Shown here in pieces: positions 1 to 8,661 of a stretch of DNA of 64,000 nt. Under the pieces are notes generated by a model. It was not told the origin of the DNA and did not search any database. It saw only the letters and a list, made by a program, of their open reading frames with translations. The translations under genes were made by a program, and so were the position numbers. Each line of letters starts with the position of its first letter. Position 1 is the stretch's first letter. The DNA is from Candidatus Tidjanibacter gallistercoris (GTDB taxonomy: Bacteria; Bacteroidota; Bacteroidia; Bacteroidales; Rikenellaceae). The stretch spans positions 40,839 through 104,838 of the forward strand of contig DXFY01000067.1 in the NCBI GenBank assembly GCA_019114205.1, read 5' to 3'.

Positions 1-348
1 GTCCGCGGCACGGAACACGCCCGCCCGATAGTCGTCCTGCGCGATGGCCGCCATCGCCGCAAGCGAATCCACCGCCAGCAGCGGAACGTCCAGCGCATAA
101 CAGAGCCCCTTGGCGAACGAGGTGCCTATCCGCAATCCGGTGTAGGAACCGGGGCCGCGCCCGACAGCCACCGCATCCAGGTCTTTCGGCCCCGTGCCCG
201 ACTCCCGGAACAGTTCTTCGGTGAAAACGGCGACTTTCCGCGCATGGTCGCGCCCGGCCTCCTCGCGCACGGACACGGGCCGGCCGTCGGCCGAAAGCGC
301 GACGGAACAGACATCCGTTCCGGTCTCTATGCAAAGTATCAGGGACAT
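1..348 (-). CDS. tsaB: tRNA threonylcarbamoyladenosine biosynthesis protein TsaB, C-terminus cut by window start
   Basis: The reading frame begins at an ATG whose complement is at 346-348 and runs off the left edge, giving 116 residues without a stop. The translation starts MSLILCIETGTDVCSVALS and contains RGPGSYTGLRIG at about residues 69-80, the hallmark of the ASKHA-fold TsaB/YeaZ family. TsaB is the scaffold partner of TsaD and TsaE in making the universal t6A37 modification of ANN-decoding tRNAs. The gene lies 79 nt downstream of smpB on the same strand and may be co-transcribed with it. Family assignment is firm; the C-terminal half is outside the window. Confidence 0.93.
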   Translation of the reverse strand, partial: MSLILCIETGTDVCSVALSADGRPVSVREEAGRDHARKVAVFTEELFRESGTGPKDLDAVAVGRGPGSYTGLRIGTSFAKGLCYALDVPLLAVDSLAAMAAIAQDDYRAGVFRAAD

Positions 349-427
349 TCCTTTCTCGTATGAAACTGACTGTAGGTTCGGCCGCCGGGACTGTACGGCC
401 GCACCGAACATGCCGCCGGAACAGCCG

Positions 428-886
428 TCACCGCTTCATGGCGCGGTCCATCTCCCGACGGGCATCCTTTTCCTTAATATAATCGCGTTTGTCGTACCGT
501 TTGCGTCCGCGCGCCAGACCGATAACCGCCTTGGCGAGCCCACGCTCGTTCAGGAAAATGCGGAGCCCCACGACGGTAACCGACTTGTCCTGCGCGGCCC
601 GCTCCAGCTTGTCGAGCTCGTGCCGGTTGAGCAGCAGCTTCCGGTCGCGCTTGGGCTGATGGTTGTTGTAGGTGCCCCAGTGGTATTCGGAAATGTTCAG
701 CCCCCGGATGTAGAGTTCGTGGCGGTCGAAATAGCAGTAACAGTCCACCATCGACGCCTTTCCGAGCCGCAGGGATTTGATTTCCGTACCGGTCAGCACG
801 ATGCCCGCGACATACTCTTCGAGTATCTCGTAATCGAACGCGGCACGCTTGTTCCTTATATTGATTTTCTTGTTGTACTCCGCCAT
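428..886 (-). CDS. smpB: SsrA-binding protein SmpB
   Basis: The 152-residue product opens with [19 protein letters not shown] and has [11 protein letters not shown] near residues 30-40, both diagnostic for SmpB. The C-terminal tail is basic ([20 protein letters not shown]), as expected for the segment that enters the ribosomal A site. SmpB binds tmRNA and is needed for trans-translation rescue of stalled ribosomes. Length is normal for the family. A TACCTTTG -7 element (898-905, minus) ends only 11 nt before the ATG, so the mRNA leader would be very short. No tmRNA gene is visible in this window. Confidence 0.97.
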   Translation of the reverse strand: MAEYNKKINIRNKRAAFDYEILEEYVAGIVLTGTEIKSLRLGKASMVDCYCYFDRHELYIRGLNISEYHWGTYNNHQPKRDRKLLLNRHELDKLERAAQDKSVTVVGLRIFLNERGLAKAVIGLARGRKRYDKRDYIKEKDARREMDRAMKR

Positions 887-897
887 ACCTTATCGTG

Positions 898-905
898 CAA
901 AGGTA
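898..905 (-). promoter_or_regulatory. -7 promoter element of smpB
   Basis: The plus strand reads CAAAGGTA, which is TACCTTTG on the minus strand and an exact match to the Bacteroidota consensus TAnnTTTG. It ends 11 nt upstream of the smpB ATG, implying a leader of only about 5-7 nt. Confidence 0.65.
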
Positions 906-1270
906 CATATTCCGCAGCGATAAACAAAAACCGTGCGCACGGGCAGCGAAGGGTATGCTCCGAAATGAGCCGCATCCGATGACCGGACGAACGCCGGCCT
1001 TCCGAGTGCAAAGATTCGGCCGGGCCGCCCCGGTACCGCAGACAGCTCCCTGAAACAGACCGCAGCCCTTCCCGCCGCACGGGAGGAACGATGCGGGCGG
1101 TACACAGGCCCGACCGGGCGAACGACCGCCGAATGGCTCCTTCCCGGCCCTGCCGCCGCACCGGAAGCCGGAAACGGGCGGAACGCCTACACACCGCCGG
1201 GAACCCCTGCCGCCGAAAACGGCGATACGGAAAACAGACAGGGAAAGGGAAAGGGAAAGGAACAGCCGGA
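906..1270. other. Gene-free spacer between smpB and dnaG
   Basis: A G+C-rich stretch with no credible gene. Overlapping ORFs exist on both strands but are rich in Arg, Gly, Pro and Cys and match no family. It contains a purine tract at about 1241-1260 in which three GGGAAA units are followed by GG. Read on the minus strand this is a pyrimidine-rich run just after the dnaG hairpin. Confidence 0.55.
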
Positions 1271-1291
1271 GCGTGCCGGCCCCCCGCACGC
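1271..1291 (-). terminator. Weak hairpin directly after dnaG
   Basis: GCGTGC (1271-1276) pairs with GCACGC (1286-1291) around a C-rich loop. It begins three bases after the dnaG stop codon on the minus strand. The sequence that follows in that direction is T/C-rich rather than a clean U-run, so termination is plausible but not strong. Confidence 0.35.
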
Positions 1292-1293
1292 GG

Positions 1294-3261
1294 TCAGAGA
1301 ATCAGCCGCGATATTTTCTTCGCAATTCGGGTGCGTACCTCGTTGAGGGCGGCGATGTTCTCCATGATGGACATCTGCTCCTCCTCGGAAAGGTGCTCGT
1401 CGGCGAGCTGCTCCTTGAGTCCGGCGATGATGGCCTCGATGGTCTTCGACTTGTACAGCGTAACCACGCGCGGAATCAGCTCCGACAGGCGTTCCTCCTC
1501 GCTGTCGAGGTAGATGTCGTGCCGCTTCCACAGTTCGCTCATCACGTAATTGGTATCCGAAGTGAGGATATCGACCGCCGCATTGCACACCAGCGGGTCG
1601 GGATGGTTCGTGAAAAAGTGCTCCGGCACCTTGACGCCCTCGCCCAGTTCGGCATAGTGCTGTTCGTAACACTCGTAAATCGCCCGGTACTGCGGATTCC
1701 GAATGGATACGTCGTCGCGCAGGTCGCTGAAGATGGTTTCCGCCACATTGAATTTCACGAGGTTTCGCCCCTCCCTGTGCTCGAAATAGAGGTGGCCGTA
1801 TTTCATCAGGTATCCCACGATTTCCTTTTCCAGTTCGTCCATGCTGCTACCCGCAACGACTCCTTTCAGCGAGACCAGCCGCCCGGCCGCCCGCTCTTCG
1901 CTGCGCCGGCGGGCCTGCATGCTGCGCATGAAGTCCCCCGTCCGGCGGTCGTACTGCACCGAATGGCGCTTGCGGGCCACCTCGGCGACGAGCACCTGCT
2001 CGTCCACATCCATGCTTTTCGCACAGTCCTTGATGAAGACCGACCGGATGATGGGGTCGGGTATCTCGGAAATGGACTGCACGATATCGGTCACGAGCCC
2101 GGCCTTCTTCAGCGGGTCGCCCCCCGCGTCGGCCAGCAGCAGGCGCGTCTTGAACCGGATGAAATCCTCCTCGTGCTCCTCGATGTAGGCCCGCACCTGG
2201 GCAGCCGAATGCGCACGCCCGAACGAATCGGGGTCTTCGCCGTCGGGCAGCAGCACCACCCGCACGTTCAGCCCCTCGCGCAGTATCATGTCGATGCCGC
2301 GCAGCGACGCCTTGATGCCCGCCGAATCGCCGTCGTAAATGACGGTGATGTTTTTCGTGAACCGGGCGATGAGCTTTATCTGGTCCACCGTCAGGGAGGT
2401 TCCCGACGAAGCCACGACATTCTCCACTCCCGTCTGGTGCATCCGCATCACATCGGTATATCCCTCGACGAGAATGCAGTAATTTTCGCGCACGATGGCG
2501 TTCTTCGCATGATAGATACCGTACAGGCTGTGGCTCTTGCTGTAAATGATGCTTTCGGGCGAATTGAGGTACTTCGCCGTCCGCTCGCCCGTCTTCAGCA
2601 CGCGCCCACCGAAGGCGATGACACGGCCGCTGATGGAATAGACGGGAAAGATGACGCGCCCGGTGAAACGGTCGTAATACCCGCCCGTCTCGCGTTTGAT
2701 GGTCAGCCCCGTTTCGGTGAGGAACCGCTCCTTGTAACCGGCGCCGAGCGCCGCCGCGGTCATCGCATCCCCCTTGGCGGGACAGTATCCCAACGCGAAC
2801 TTGCGTATCGTAGCGTCCGTGAATCCGCGTTCGCGGAAATAGCCCATACCGACGCTCAGCCCCTCGTCCGTATCGTGCAGCATGCGCTGGAAATAGTCGG
2901 CCGCCCAACTACTGACCACCATCATGCTCTCGCGGTCGTCGTTCCGTTTGGCTTCCTCCGGAGTGAGCTCCTTTTCCTGCACCTCGATGCCGTACTTCTT
3001 GGCCACGTACTTGAGCGCCTCGACATAGGTCATCTTTTCGTGCTCCATGACGAACGTCACGGCATTTCCGCCCTTTCCGCAGCCGAAGCACTTGAACAGT
3101 CCCTTGGCCGGGGAGACGACGAACGAAGGCGTACGCTCGCTGTGGAACGGACAGCATGCCTGATAGTTCGCCCCCTTTCTTTTCAGCGTGACGAAATCGC
3201 TTACCACCTCCACGATGTTGGCGGCGGCATAGATGCGGTCCACGGTATCCTTGTCTATCAT
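1294..3261 (-). CDS. dnaG: DNA primase DnaG
   Basis: The 655-residue protein makes RNA primers at the replication fork. The N-terminal CHC2 zinc-binding domain is clear (CCPFHSERTPSF, then FKCFGCGKGGNAVTFV, residues about 36-70). The central Toprim catalytic domain shows EGYTDVMRMHQTG and IYDGDSAG near residues 260-320. The C-terminal region is the helical helicase-interaction part. Length fits DnaG. A TAAATTTG element lies 35 nt upstream (3296-3303, minus). A 704-residue ORF on the opposite strand is only an antisense shadow. Confidence 0.97.
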   Translation of the reverse strand: MIDKDTVDRIYAAANIVEVVSDFVTLKRKGANYQACCPFHSERTPSFVVSPAKGLFKCFGCGKGGNAVTFVMEHEKMTYVEALKYVAKKYGIEVQEKELTPEEAKRNDDRESMMVVSSWAADYFQRMLHDTDEGLSVGMGYFRERGFTDATIRKFALGYCPAKGDAMTAAALGAGYKERFLTETGLTIKRETGGYYDRFTGRVIFPVYSISGRVIAFGGRVLKTGERTAKYLNSPESIIYSKSHSLYGIYHAKNAIVRENYCILVEGYTDVMRMHQTGVENVVASSGTSLTVDQIKLIARFTKNITVIYDGDSAGIKASLRGIDMILREGLNVRVVLLPDGEDPDSFGRAHSAAQVRAYIEEHEEDFIRFKTRLLLADAGGDPLKKAGLVTDIVQSISEIPDPIIRSVFIKDCAKSMDVDEQVLVAEVARKRHSVQYDRRTGDFMRSMQARRRSEERAAGRLVSLKGVVAGSSMDELEKEIVGYLMKYGHLYFEHREGRNLVKFNVAETIFSDLRDDVSIRNPQYRAIYECYEQHYAELGEGVKVPEHFFTNHPDPLVCNAAVDILTSDTNYVMSELWKRHDIYLDSEEERLSELIPRVVTLYKSKTIEAIIAGLKEQLADEHLSEEEQMSIMENIAALNEVRTRIAKKISRLIL

Positions 3262-3295
3262 CGGTCGGTAATCGGAATTGAGGAATTGAAGCCTG

Positions 3296-3303
3296 CAAAT
3301 TTA
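3296..3303 (-). promoter_or_regulatory. -7 promoter element of dnaG
   Basis: The plus strand CAAATTTA reads TAAATTTG on the minus strand, matching TAnnTTTG, 35 nt before the dnaG ATG. Confidence 0.6.
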
Positions 3304-3427
3304 CTAATTTTCCGGGGCCCTTCCCAGCACGCAGCCGATTTCGCCCGCATCCCGCCCCGCACTTCCGTGACGGCGGCAGACCGGTGAGCGCAACGGCCGC
3401 CGGATACGCCGCCCGCAAAAATACGGG

Positions 3428-5272
3428 TCAGAAGGGAAACAGCAGCGGCAGTACGAAAATCATGACCGCGCCCATGACGACCTGAAGGGGCAGCCCCACC
3501 CGGATATAATCCGCGAACTTGTATGTTCCCGCATTCATCACCAGCGCATTGGGAGGCGTGGAGAAGGGCGAGGCGAAACACATGCTCGCCGACACGGCCA
3601 CGGCGAACAGGAAAGGATAGGGACTGACGCCCATCCGCAGTGCGGCATCCATGGCGATGGGTGCGAAAAGTACCGCGGTCGCGGTGTTGCTGATGAACAT
3701 GGTCGTCAGCGAAGTGGCGAAATAGACCATGGCGAGCAGTCCCTGCGGCCCGATGTCGCCCAGGCCGTGCAGCAGAAAACCGGATATGGCGGCCGTGATG
3801 CCGGTCTTGTCGAAAGCGATGGACATGGGAATCATGGATGCAATCAGCACGATGCTGCTCCAATTGATGCTCGTGTAGGCCTCTTCCATGTTGCGCAGGC
3901 AGCCGGTCAGCACCATCAGCACCGCCGCCGTCAGCACGGCGGCGACACCCGGAACAACATCGAGTACCATGAGCAGTATCATGCCCGCCATGATAAGCGC
4001 CGCCACGGGCGCCTTTTTGTCGAGCGTCACGCGGGCGGCCCGTTTCTCCGGCTGCCCCAGCAGCACGAATTCGTCGGTATATTCCTCCAGCCCGGTCAGG
4101 TTGTCCCACGTTCCCTGTATCAGCAGCGAATCGCCGGCATGCATCCTCACGTCGCGCATGTCGCCCAGGTCGTATTCCCCGTGTCTCTTGATACCGAGCA
4201 CATTCACGTTATACAGTTCCCTGAAACGGCTGTCCGCCACCGTATGGTTTATCAACTGGGAATTCGGCATGATGAAGGCTTCGGCGAATCCGAGTTCGGC
4301 AGTTTCACCGGACATTTTGGGACTCCCCTCGGTCACCCTGAGGCCCTGTTCCGCCACGAGGCGGTTCGCATTGGCCTCGCTGCCGTGCAGGTACAGCACG
4401 TCGTCCGCCTGTATCACGCTGTCGGGCCCGGCCACCTCCTCGGTGGTCGTCCGGCGAAACCGGTTCTGCGAAGTATGGATGATGCGCCCGACGCTCACTT
4501 CGTAAAGCGACCCGATGCGCAGCTCCTTCAACGAACGGCCTACCATAGGCGATGCGGCGGGCACCTCTGCCTGGAAGCTCCGATGCCTGAGGTCGTACTC
4601 GGCCACGAGTTCGGCGAGCGTCTTGGGTTTCTTTTGCTTCTTCCGGCTTCCGTCGCCCCTGCGGACGAGCAGCCGGCTCAGGAAGTAGAGTATACCTACT
4701 CCGACGGCCACCACCACGGCCCCGACCGGAGCGAAAGAGAAGAAACCGAGCGGTTCCATACCCGCATCGACGAGGGCCTCCTGTATGACGAGGTTGGGCG
4801 GAGTGCTTATCAGCGTGAAGAGCCCCATGCTGCTGGCGAACGCCATAGGCATCAGGTAACGGCGCGAACTGATACCCGACGAGGCGGCCATGCTCATTAC
4901 GATGGGCATCATCACCGCCACCGTTCCCGTATTGCTCACGAAAGCGCCTATGAGTGCCGTCACGAGCATCACGAGAACGAAAAGGACGTTCTCGTTCTTC
5001 CCTCCGATACGCAGGATGCGGCTGCTTATCATTTTGGCGAGCCCCGTTCGGAAGATGCCGGCACCCACGACGAACAGGCCGACCATCATGACCACCACCG
5101 AACTGGAAAAACCGGAAAGCGCCTCGTCGGGCGTAAGGATACCGAAGACGAGCAAGGCGAGCAGGGCGCAGAGCGCGACGATATCCGACCTGACCTTACC
5201 GCTCATGAAAAAGAAACACGATACGATAAGTATGGCCAGGGTCATTACAGAGGGGGATAGTAAGGACGCCAT
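3428..5272 (-). CDS. SLC13/DASS-family permease with two RCK_C (TrkA-C) domains
   Basis: With the ATG at 5272 the product is 614 residues, starting MASLLSPSVMTLAILIVSCF with a hydrophobic segment. Two SNT signature motifs (SNTGTVAVMMP in the first half, SNTATAVLFAP in the second) are the substrate- and sodium-binding loops of the divalent anion:Na+ symporter superfamily. Between the two membrane halves lie two soluble RCK_C-like regulatory domains. Members carry dicarboxylates, sulfate or similar anions; the substrate cannot be read from sequence. An in-frame ATG 13 codons upstream (5311) is possible. The shorter form is preferred because it opens with the membrane segment and a near-consensus TATCTTG lies between the two ATGs. 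A longer upstream extension of the frame is not coding-like. Confidence 0.88.
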   Translation of the reverse strand: MASLLSPSVMTLAILIVSCFFFMSGKVRSDIVALCALLALLVFGILTPDEALSGFSSSVVVMMVGLFVVGAGIFRTGLAKMISSRILRIGGKNENVLFVLVMLVTALIGAFVSNTGTVAVMMPIVMSMAASSGISSRRYLMPMAFASSMGLFTLISTPPNLVIQEALVDAGMEPLGFFSFAPVGAVVVAVGVGILYFLSRLLVRRGDGSRKKQKKPKTLAELVAEYDLRHRSFQAEVPAASPMVGRSLKELRIGSLYEVSVGRIIHTSQNRFRRTTTEEVAGPDSVIQADDVLYLHGSEANANRLVAEQGLRVTEGSPKMSGETAELGFAEAFIMPNSQLINHTVADSRFRELYNVNVLGIKRHGEYDLGDMRDVRMHAGDSLLIQGTWDNLTGLEEYTDEFVLLGQPEKRAARVTLDKKAPVAALIMAGMILLMVLDVVPGVAAVLTAAVLMVLTGCLRNMEEAYTSINWSSIVLIASMIPMSIAFDKTGITAAISGFLLHGLGDIGPQGLLAMVYFATSLTTMFISNTATAVLFAPIAMDAALRMGVSPYPFLFAVAVSASMCFASPFSTPPNALVMNAGTYKFADYIRVGLPLQVVMGAVMIFVLPLLFPF

Positions 5273-5470
5273 AAACCGTTCACCGTAAGGATTGATTGGC
5301 AAGATACGCATTAACCGCGAATAATACAACCGGCCGCAGTCTGCCGGGGCACCGCTACGCCTCCGCTCCGCATTTCCCGTCCCCCGCCCGGTCGATTGGC
5401 CCCCTTTTTGAAGAAAACGCATGCGAACGGCCCCGGATGCGGGGCATACGGCTAAAATACAATCGGAATC

Positions 5471-5947
5471 ATGAAAGAAGAATACAGGAAAGCGCGCAAG
5501 GAATTTGCAGAGGCTGCTTCCGGACTGGAAAAGGAAGCGCGTACGAACGCCCGCGAAGCGTACGAACGCATCAAGGAATGCGCCGACGAGCGCATGCAGG
5601 CAATCAAGGAAGGGCTTCGCGAGCAGGTGCGCGAAGAGAAGGAAACGGGAGACGCATCCGCCCGAAGCAACATCCGGGCGGCACGCGAAGCGGCGCGTAA
5701 GGCGCGCGACCGCGTCAATATGGAAGTCATCACAGCCCGTGCCGACCTCGAAGGCGACCGTGCAGACCTCAGGGCGGACGTGGCCGATGTGAAACGCAGC
5801 ATCCGCGAAGCGGCGAAGGAGGAGCGGCCCGTGGGCACCTATGACGTCTCCGGCGAGGCTCGGCACACCGAAGAGGCGATAGCCTCCGATACGGCGGCCT
5901 CGCTGGACAGAATCTGCCGTACCGGTCGGGAAACGACCGACAGATAA
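5471..5947 (+). CDS. Small highly charged, predicted coiled-coil protein
   Basis: The 158-residue product has no signal peptide, membrane segment or cysteine-rich motif. Residues 1-120 are almost entirely Ala, Glu, Arg, Lys and Asp in a heptad-like pattern (for example KEFAEAASGLEKEARTNARE), predicting a long amphipathic helix or coiled coil. The last 40 residues are less regular. I do not recognise a family. It stands alone between divergent and convergent neighbours. The composition is coherent and unlike the Arg/Pro/Cys-rich shadow ORFs in this genome, so it is probably real, but no promoter element was found. Confidence 0.6.
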   Translation: MKEEYRKARKEFAEAASGLEKEARTNAREAYERIKECADERMQAIKEGLREQVREEKETGDASARSNIRAAREAARKARDRVNMEVITARADLEGDRADLRADVADVKRSIREAAKEERPVGTYDVSGEARHTEEAIASDTAASLDRICRTGRETTDR

Positions 5948-6036
5948 CGGGACAGGCACGCCGCACCACCGCCTTCCGCTGTCCCGCACGGCTGGCCGGC
6001 AGAAGGGAACGGTACCGGAACCACGGACTGCAACGC

Positions 6037-6070
6037 AAAAAACGCAGGCGAACTTCCCAGCTTGCCTGCG
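6037..6070 (-). terminator. Intrinsic terminator after the SDR gene
   Basis: On the minus strand CGCAGGC (6064-6070) pairs with GCCTGCG (6043-6049), and the stem is followed immediately by six T residues (A-run at 6037-6042 on the plus strand). This is a classic Rho-independent terminator placed after the dehydrogenase gene that ends at 6152. Confidence 0.8.
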
Positions 6071-6151
6071 CACCATTTTAAAATCCTACCTAAAACTTAA
6101 ACTCCCGTCCGCCGCTGCGGGCGGGTATATCGCTGCAGCACGATGTCCGCG

Positions 6152-6925
6152 TCACACGATGGAGAATCCTCCGTCCACGATGATGTGCTGTCCCGTCACA
6201 TAGCTCGAAGCCTGCGAGGAGAAATAGATTATCGTTCCGTTCAGCTCGCCCTTCGCACCGGGTCGCGACGCAGGCGTCAACGTATTGTACATCTGCATGA
6301 ACGCCTCGTGTTTGAAGAGCGTGTCCGCCGTCATTTCGCTCTCGAACAACCCCGGCCCTATGGAATTGACCGTAATGTTGTCCGCCGCATAGGAGGCCGC
6401 CATGCCTACGGTAAGTCCCCGCACGGCCGCCTTGGAGGCGTTGTACGCATGCCGCCACAACTCCGGCACCTTGTCGGCGAGCGAAGCATTGACCGATGCG
6501 ATGTTCACTATCTTGCCGTACTTCCGTTCGCGCATGTGGGGCACGACGTATTTGCTCATCAGGAACATCCCCTTGACATTGATATCCATCGACCGGTTCC
6601 ACTCCTCGACGGAAAGCGTTTCCACGCCTCCCGGTACGGCCACTCCTGCATCGTTGAGCAGAATATCCACCCTGCCGAAAAACGACACGATATCTTTTAC
6701 GGCCGACCGTACGTCTTCTTCCCGCGAAACGTCGCAGGCAACCGGCAGCGCCCTCACGCCCTCCCTGCGGAGTTCCTCCGCGAGGTTTTCGAGCCGCTCC
6801 TTCCGCCTGGCCACCAACGCCACATCGGCGCCGTAGGCCGCATAGGCACGCGCGGCATCCGCACCCAGTCCGCTCGAGGCTCCGGTAACTACCGCTACCT
6901 GCCCCTTCAATCCGAACAAATCCAT
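6152..6925 (-). CDS. Short-chain dehydrogenase/reductase (gluconate 5-dehydrogenase-like)
   Basis: A 257-residue classical SDR. The Rossmann motif TGASSGLG (residues 14-21) binds NAD(P). An NDAG segment sits where most members have NNAG. The catalytic Ser lies in NIASVNAS, the YxxxK pair in YNASK, and the C-terminus has the usual VDGG turn. An Arg-Arg pair after the second strand (ALVARRKERLENL) suggests NADP(H) preference. Substrate is unknown; sugar acids or steroids would both fit. The gene has its own terminator, and a candidate promoter about 310 nt upstream implies an unusually long leader. Confidence 0.9.
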   Translation of the reverse strand: MDLFGLKGQVAVVTGASSGLGADAARAYAAYGADVALVARRKERLENLAEELRREGVRALPVACDVSREEDVRSAVKDIVSFFGRVDILLNDAGVAVPGGVETLSVEEWNRSMDINVKGMFLMSKYVVPHMRERKYGKIVNIASVNASLADKVPELWRHAYNASKAAVRGLTVGMAASYAADNITVNSIGPGLFESEMTADTLFKHEAFMQMYNTLTPASRPGAKGELNGTIIYFSSQASSYVTGQHIIVDGGFSIV

Positions 6926-7218
6926 AATCCCTCCGTTTTGATAAAACCCGTACAGCGACGCGACGCGCCGGCTGCACCGGAAAAAGAGGACAATTTCTTT
7001 GCCAAATTCGGAAAACCTGCAAGACGGTGTCCGACGCGGTCGGACGAATATCTTTCCTGTCCTGCAAAGAACCTGCGGGGAACCATCTCCCCTGTGTTTC
7101 GTGCGGGCACGGTTTCATGCCGCACCCGCACTACCCACTTCTAACCTAACTTACTATCCTAACTATTGCGTTCCCGAACTTCACAGTGCGGGTGAAACAC
7201 TTCTGTTACACGAATAAC

Positions 7219-7234
7219 TGTTATTTCGATAACA
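7219..7234. promoter_or_regulatory. CRP/FNR-like palindrome TGTTAT-N4-ATAACA
   Basis: TGTTAT (7219-7224), spacer TTCG, ATAACA (7229-7234): a perfect 6-bp inverted repeat with a 4-nt spacer. It lies directly downstream of the minus-strand -7 element at 7235-7242, covering the expected start of transcription, so a repressor role would be natural. The same core occurs upstream of the hydrogenase structural operon. Confidence 0.5.
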
Positions 7235-7242
7235 CAAAAGTA
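7235..7242 (-). promoter_or_regulatory. -7 promoter element upstream of the SDR gene
   Basis: The plus strand CAAAAGTA is TACTTTTG on the minus strand, matching TAnnTTTG. An ATTG that could serve as a -33 element lies 18 nt further upstream. The gene starts about 310 nt downstream, so the link is tentative. Confidence 0.45.
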
Positions 7243-7921
7243 TCGCTTATTTTTTAATTCCAATAACAAATCATAATTTTTTTGCTCTCTCCCCCGAAAA
7301 AAAAGAAGAAAACCCTTTCCAAGGCGGTCGAACAGGAAACGCCGACGCCATGTATTCGATGCGCGGCAGCCGCCCCGCAAAGGATTCTGGAGATACCGAA
7401 CGGGCGGTGCCGCACAGCGAATATCCGCACAACCCGACATGCCTGCTGTCCGCATCCCGCAACCGAGCATTCCACCGCCCTGCCCGCACTTCGCGACCGG
7501 ATGCCTTATTGCTTATCCGCCGATGCGAAGCGAACGCACAGTTTCCTCCGCCTTCCCGGAACGGACAGAAGGACAGCCTCCGACTCCGTATCGCGTCCAA
7601 CCCGCTTCCGCATTCCATAAAAGCGTACATCCTATAAAATGAGGGCGCCGATACAATGAATTTTCCGAAGCACCGCAACTGCATGCACCGCCAGCCATAG
7701 CCCCGCGCACATCCGCAGCGGCTGGTACAGCACGTCCGACGGCTGGCCGCGTCCCCCAGCCTTCCGACACCGCAATACCTTCCAACCGACACACCGTCAA
7801 AGGAAATGCTGCGGGTCGTTTTTTCTACTGCAAGCTCCGCCCGACACCGCTCCGGTCCCATATTTCGGTCTCTGCAAAATTCCCCGATTCCATGCACCGC
7901 GGCACGATTCTTGAAAAAAAT

Positions 7922-7942
7922 ATACTATGCAATACATAGTAT
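7922..7942. promoter_or_regulatory. Perfect inverted repeat, candidate PadR operator
   Basis: ATACTATG (7922-7929) and CATAGTAT (7935-7942) are exact inverted repeats around CAATA. The site covers the expected -33 region of the promoter that drives the PspC/PadR operon. Its outer ATACT...AGTAT half-sites resemble the operators of several PadR-family regulators, and a padR-like gene is third in this operon, so autoregulation is the simple reading. Confidence 0.6.
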
Positions 7943-7955
7943 TAAAAAATATTCG

Positions 7956-7963
7956 TATATTTG
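7956..7963 (+). promoter_or_regulatory. -7 promoter element of the PspC/PadR operon
   Basis: TATATTTG matches TAnnTTTG exactly. It lies 31 nt upstream of the first PspC gene and 13 nt downstream of the palindrome at 7922-7942. Confidence 0.7.
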
Positions 7964-7994
7964 CGATACAAGACAACATCAAACCGCATGAACC

Positions 7995-8468
7995 ATGAAA
8001 AAAACGCTTAATGTCAATATAGGCTCCATCGCCTTCGTCATTGACGAGGATGCCTATTATATACTGCGGAAATACCTCGACGATGTGGGAGACCGTTTCG
8101 AACCGGTGGAAGCGGCTGAAACGCTCAACGACCTGGAAATGCGCATCGCCGACATTTTCAGCGAACAGCTCGCCTCGCCGCGACAGGTGGTGAACGCCGA
8201 CCTCGTGCGGCGGGCCATCGCCATTCTGGGCCGTGCCGACGAATTCGGCGAGCCGCGCAGCGACCGTACCCGCGGCCAGGCCGACATCCGAAGGCTGCGC
8301 CGTTCGCGCAGCAACCGGGTCATCGGCGGCGTATGCGGCGGTCTGGCCTCCTACTTCGGAATCGACGTCGCCGTCGTGCGCATCCTGATGTTCCTGCTGA
8401 TATTCTTCGGCGGCATCAGCTTGTGGGTGTACATCATTCTGTGGATAGTGATTCCGTCCGAACCGTGA
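7995..8468 (+). CDS. PspC-domain membrane protein with extra N-terminal domain
   Basis: The 157-residue product has two parts. Residues 1-65 (LNVNIGSIAFVIDEDAYYIL...) form a small soluble domain that recurs in the larger PspC protein at 9268. Residues about 95-157 are a PspC domain (RVIGGVCGGLASYFGIDVAVVR, then a hydrophobic segment ending LWIVIPSEP). PspC proteins sit in the cytoplasmic membrane and act in envelope-stress responses in proteobacteria; their role in Bacteroidota is less clear. This is the first gene of the operon with two further PspC proteins, a PadR regulator and a LiaF-like protein. Confidence 0.88.
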   Translation: MKKTLNVNIGSIAFVIDEDAYYILRKYLDDVGDRFEPVEAAETLNDLEMRIADIFSEQLASPRQVVNADLVRRAIAILGRADEFGEPRSDRTRGQADIRRLRRSRSNRVIGGVCGGLASYFGIDVAVVRILMFLLIFFGGISLWVYIILWIVIPSEP

Positions 8469-8661
8469 ACCGGATACGCCGTCCGGGTACCGATGCCCCC
8501 GGAAACGGCCTCACGCCCCGGCGATACATACGCATCATACGAACCGGCACTTGCGGCCCGCGGCCGTAACGGTCGCAGCCGTCCGGCGCCCGCCCTGCTT
8601 TCCCTTCGCAGCGTGCGCCGACAAGAATACCGAAGGGAACTACCGCCAAAAACAAGAAACA

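Larger units (their letters stand above)
6926..7994. other. About 1.07 kb without a credible gene
   Basis: Apart from the regulatory sites listed separately (7219-7242 and 7922-7963) nothing gene-like is seen. A short AT-rich patch (about 7190-7290) with an A-run follows the palindrome. The rest is G+C-rich, and its ORFs on both strands are Cys/Arg/Ser-rich and resemble no family. A small RNA or degraded gene cannot be excluded. Confidence 0.5.

Noticed and set aside
1273..3387. 704-residue plus-strand open frame opposite dnaG
   Set aside because: Antisense to DnaG with its CHC2 and Toprim motifs; no protein-like features.
7271..7897. 208-residue minus-strand frame in the 1-kb spacer
   Set aside because: Very rich in Cys, Arg, Gly and Ser, no motif, no promoter. 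Treated as non-coding.
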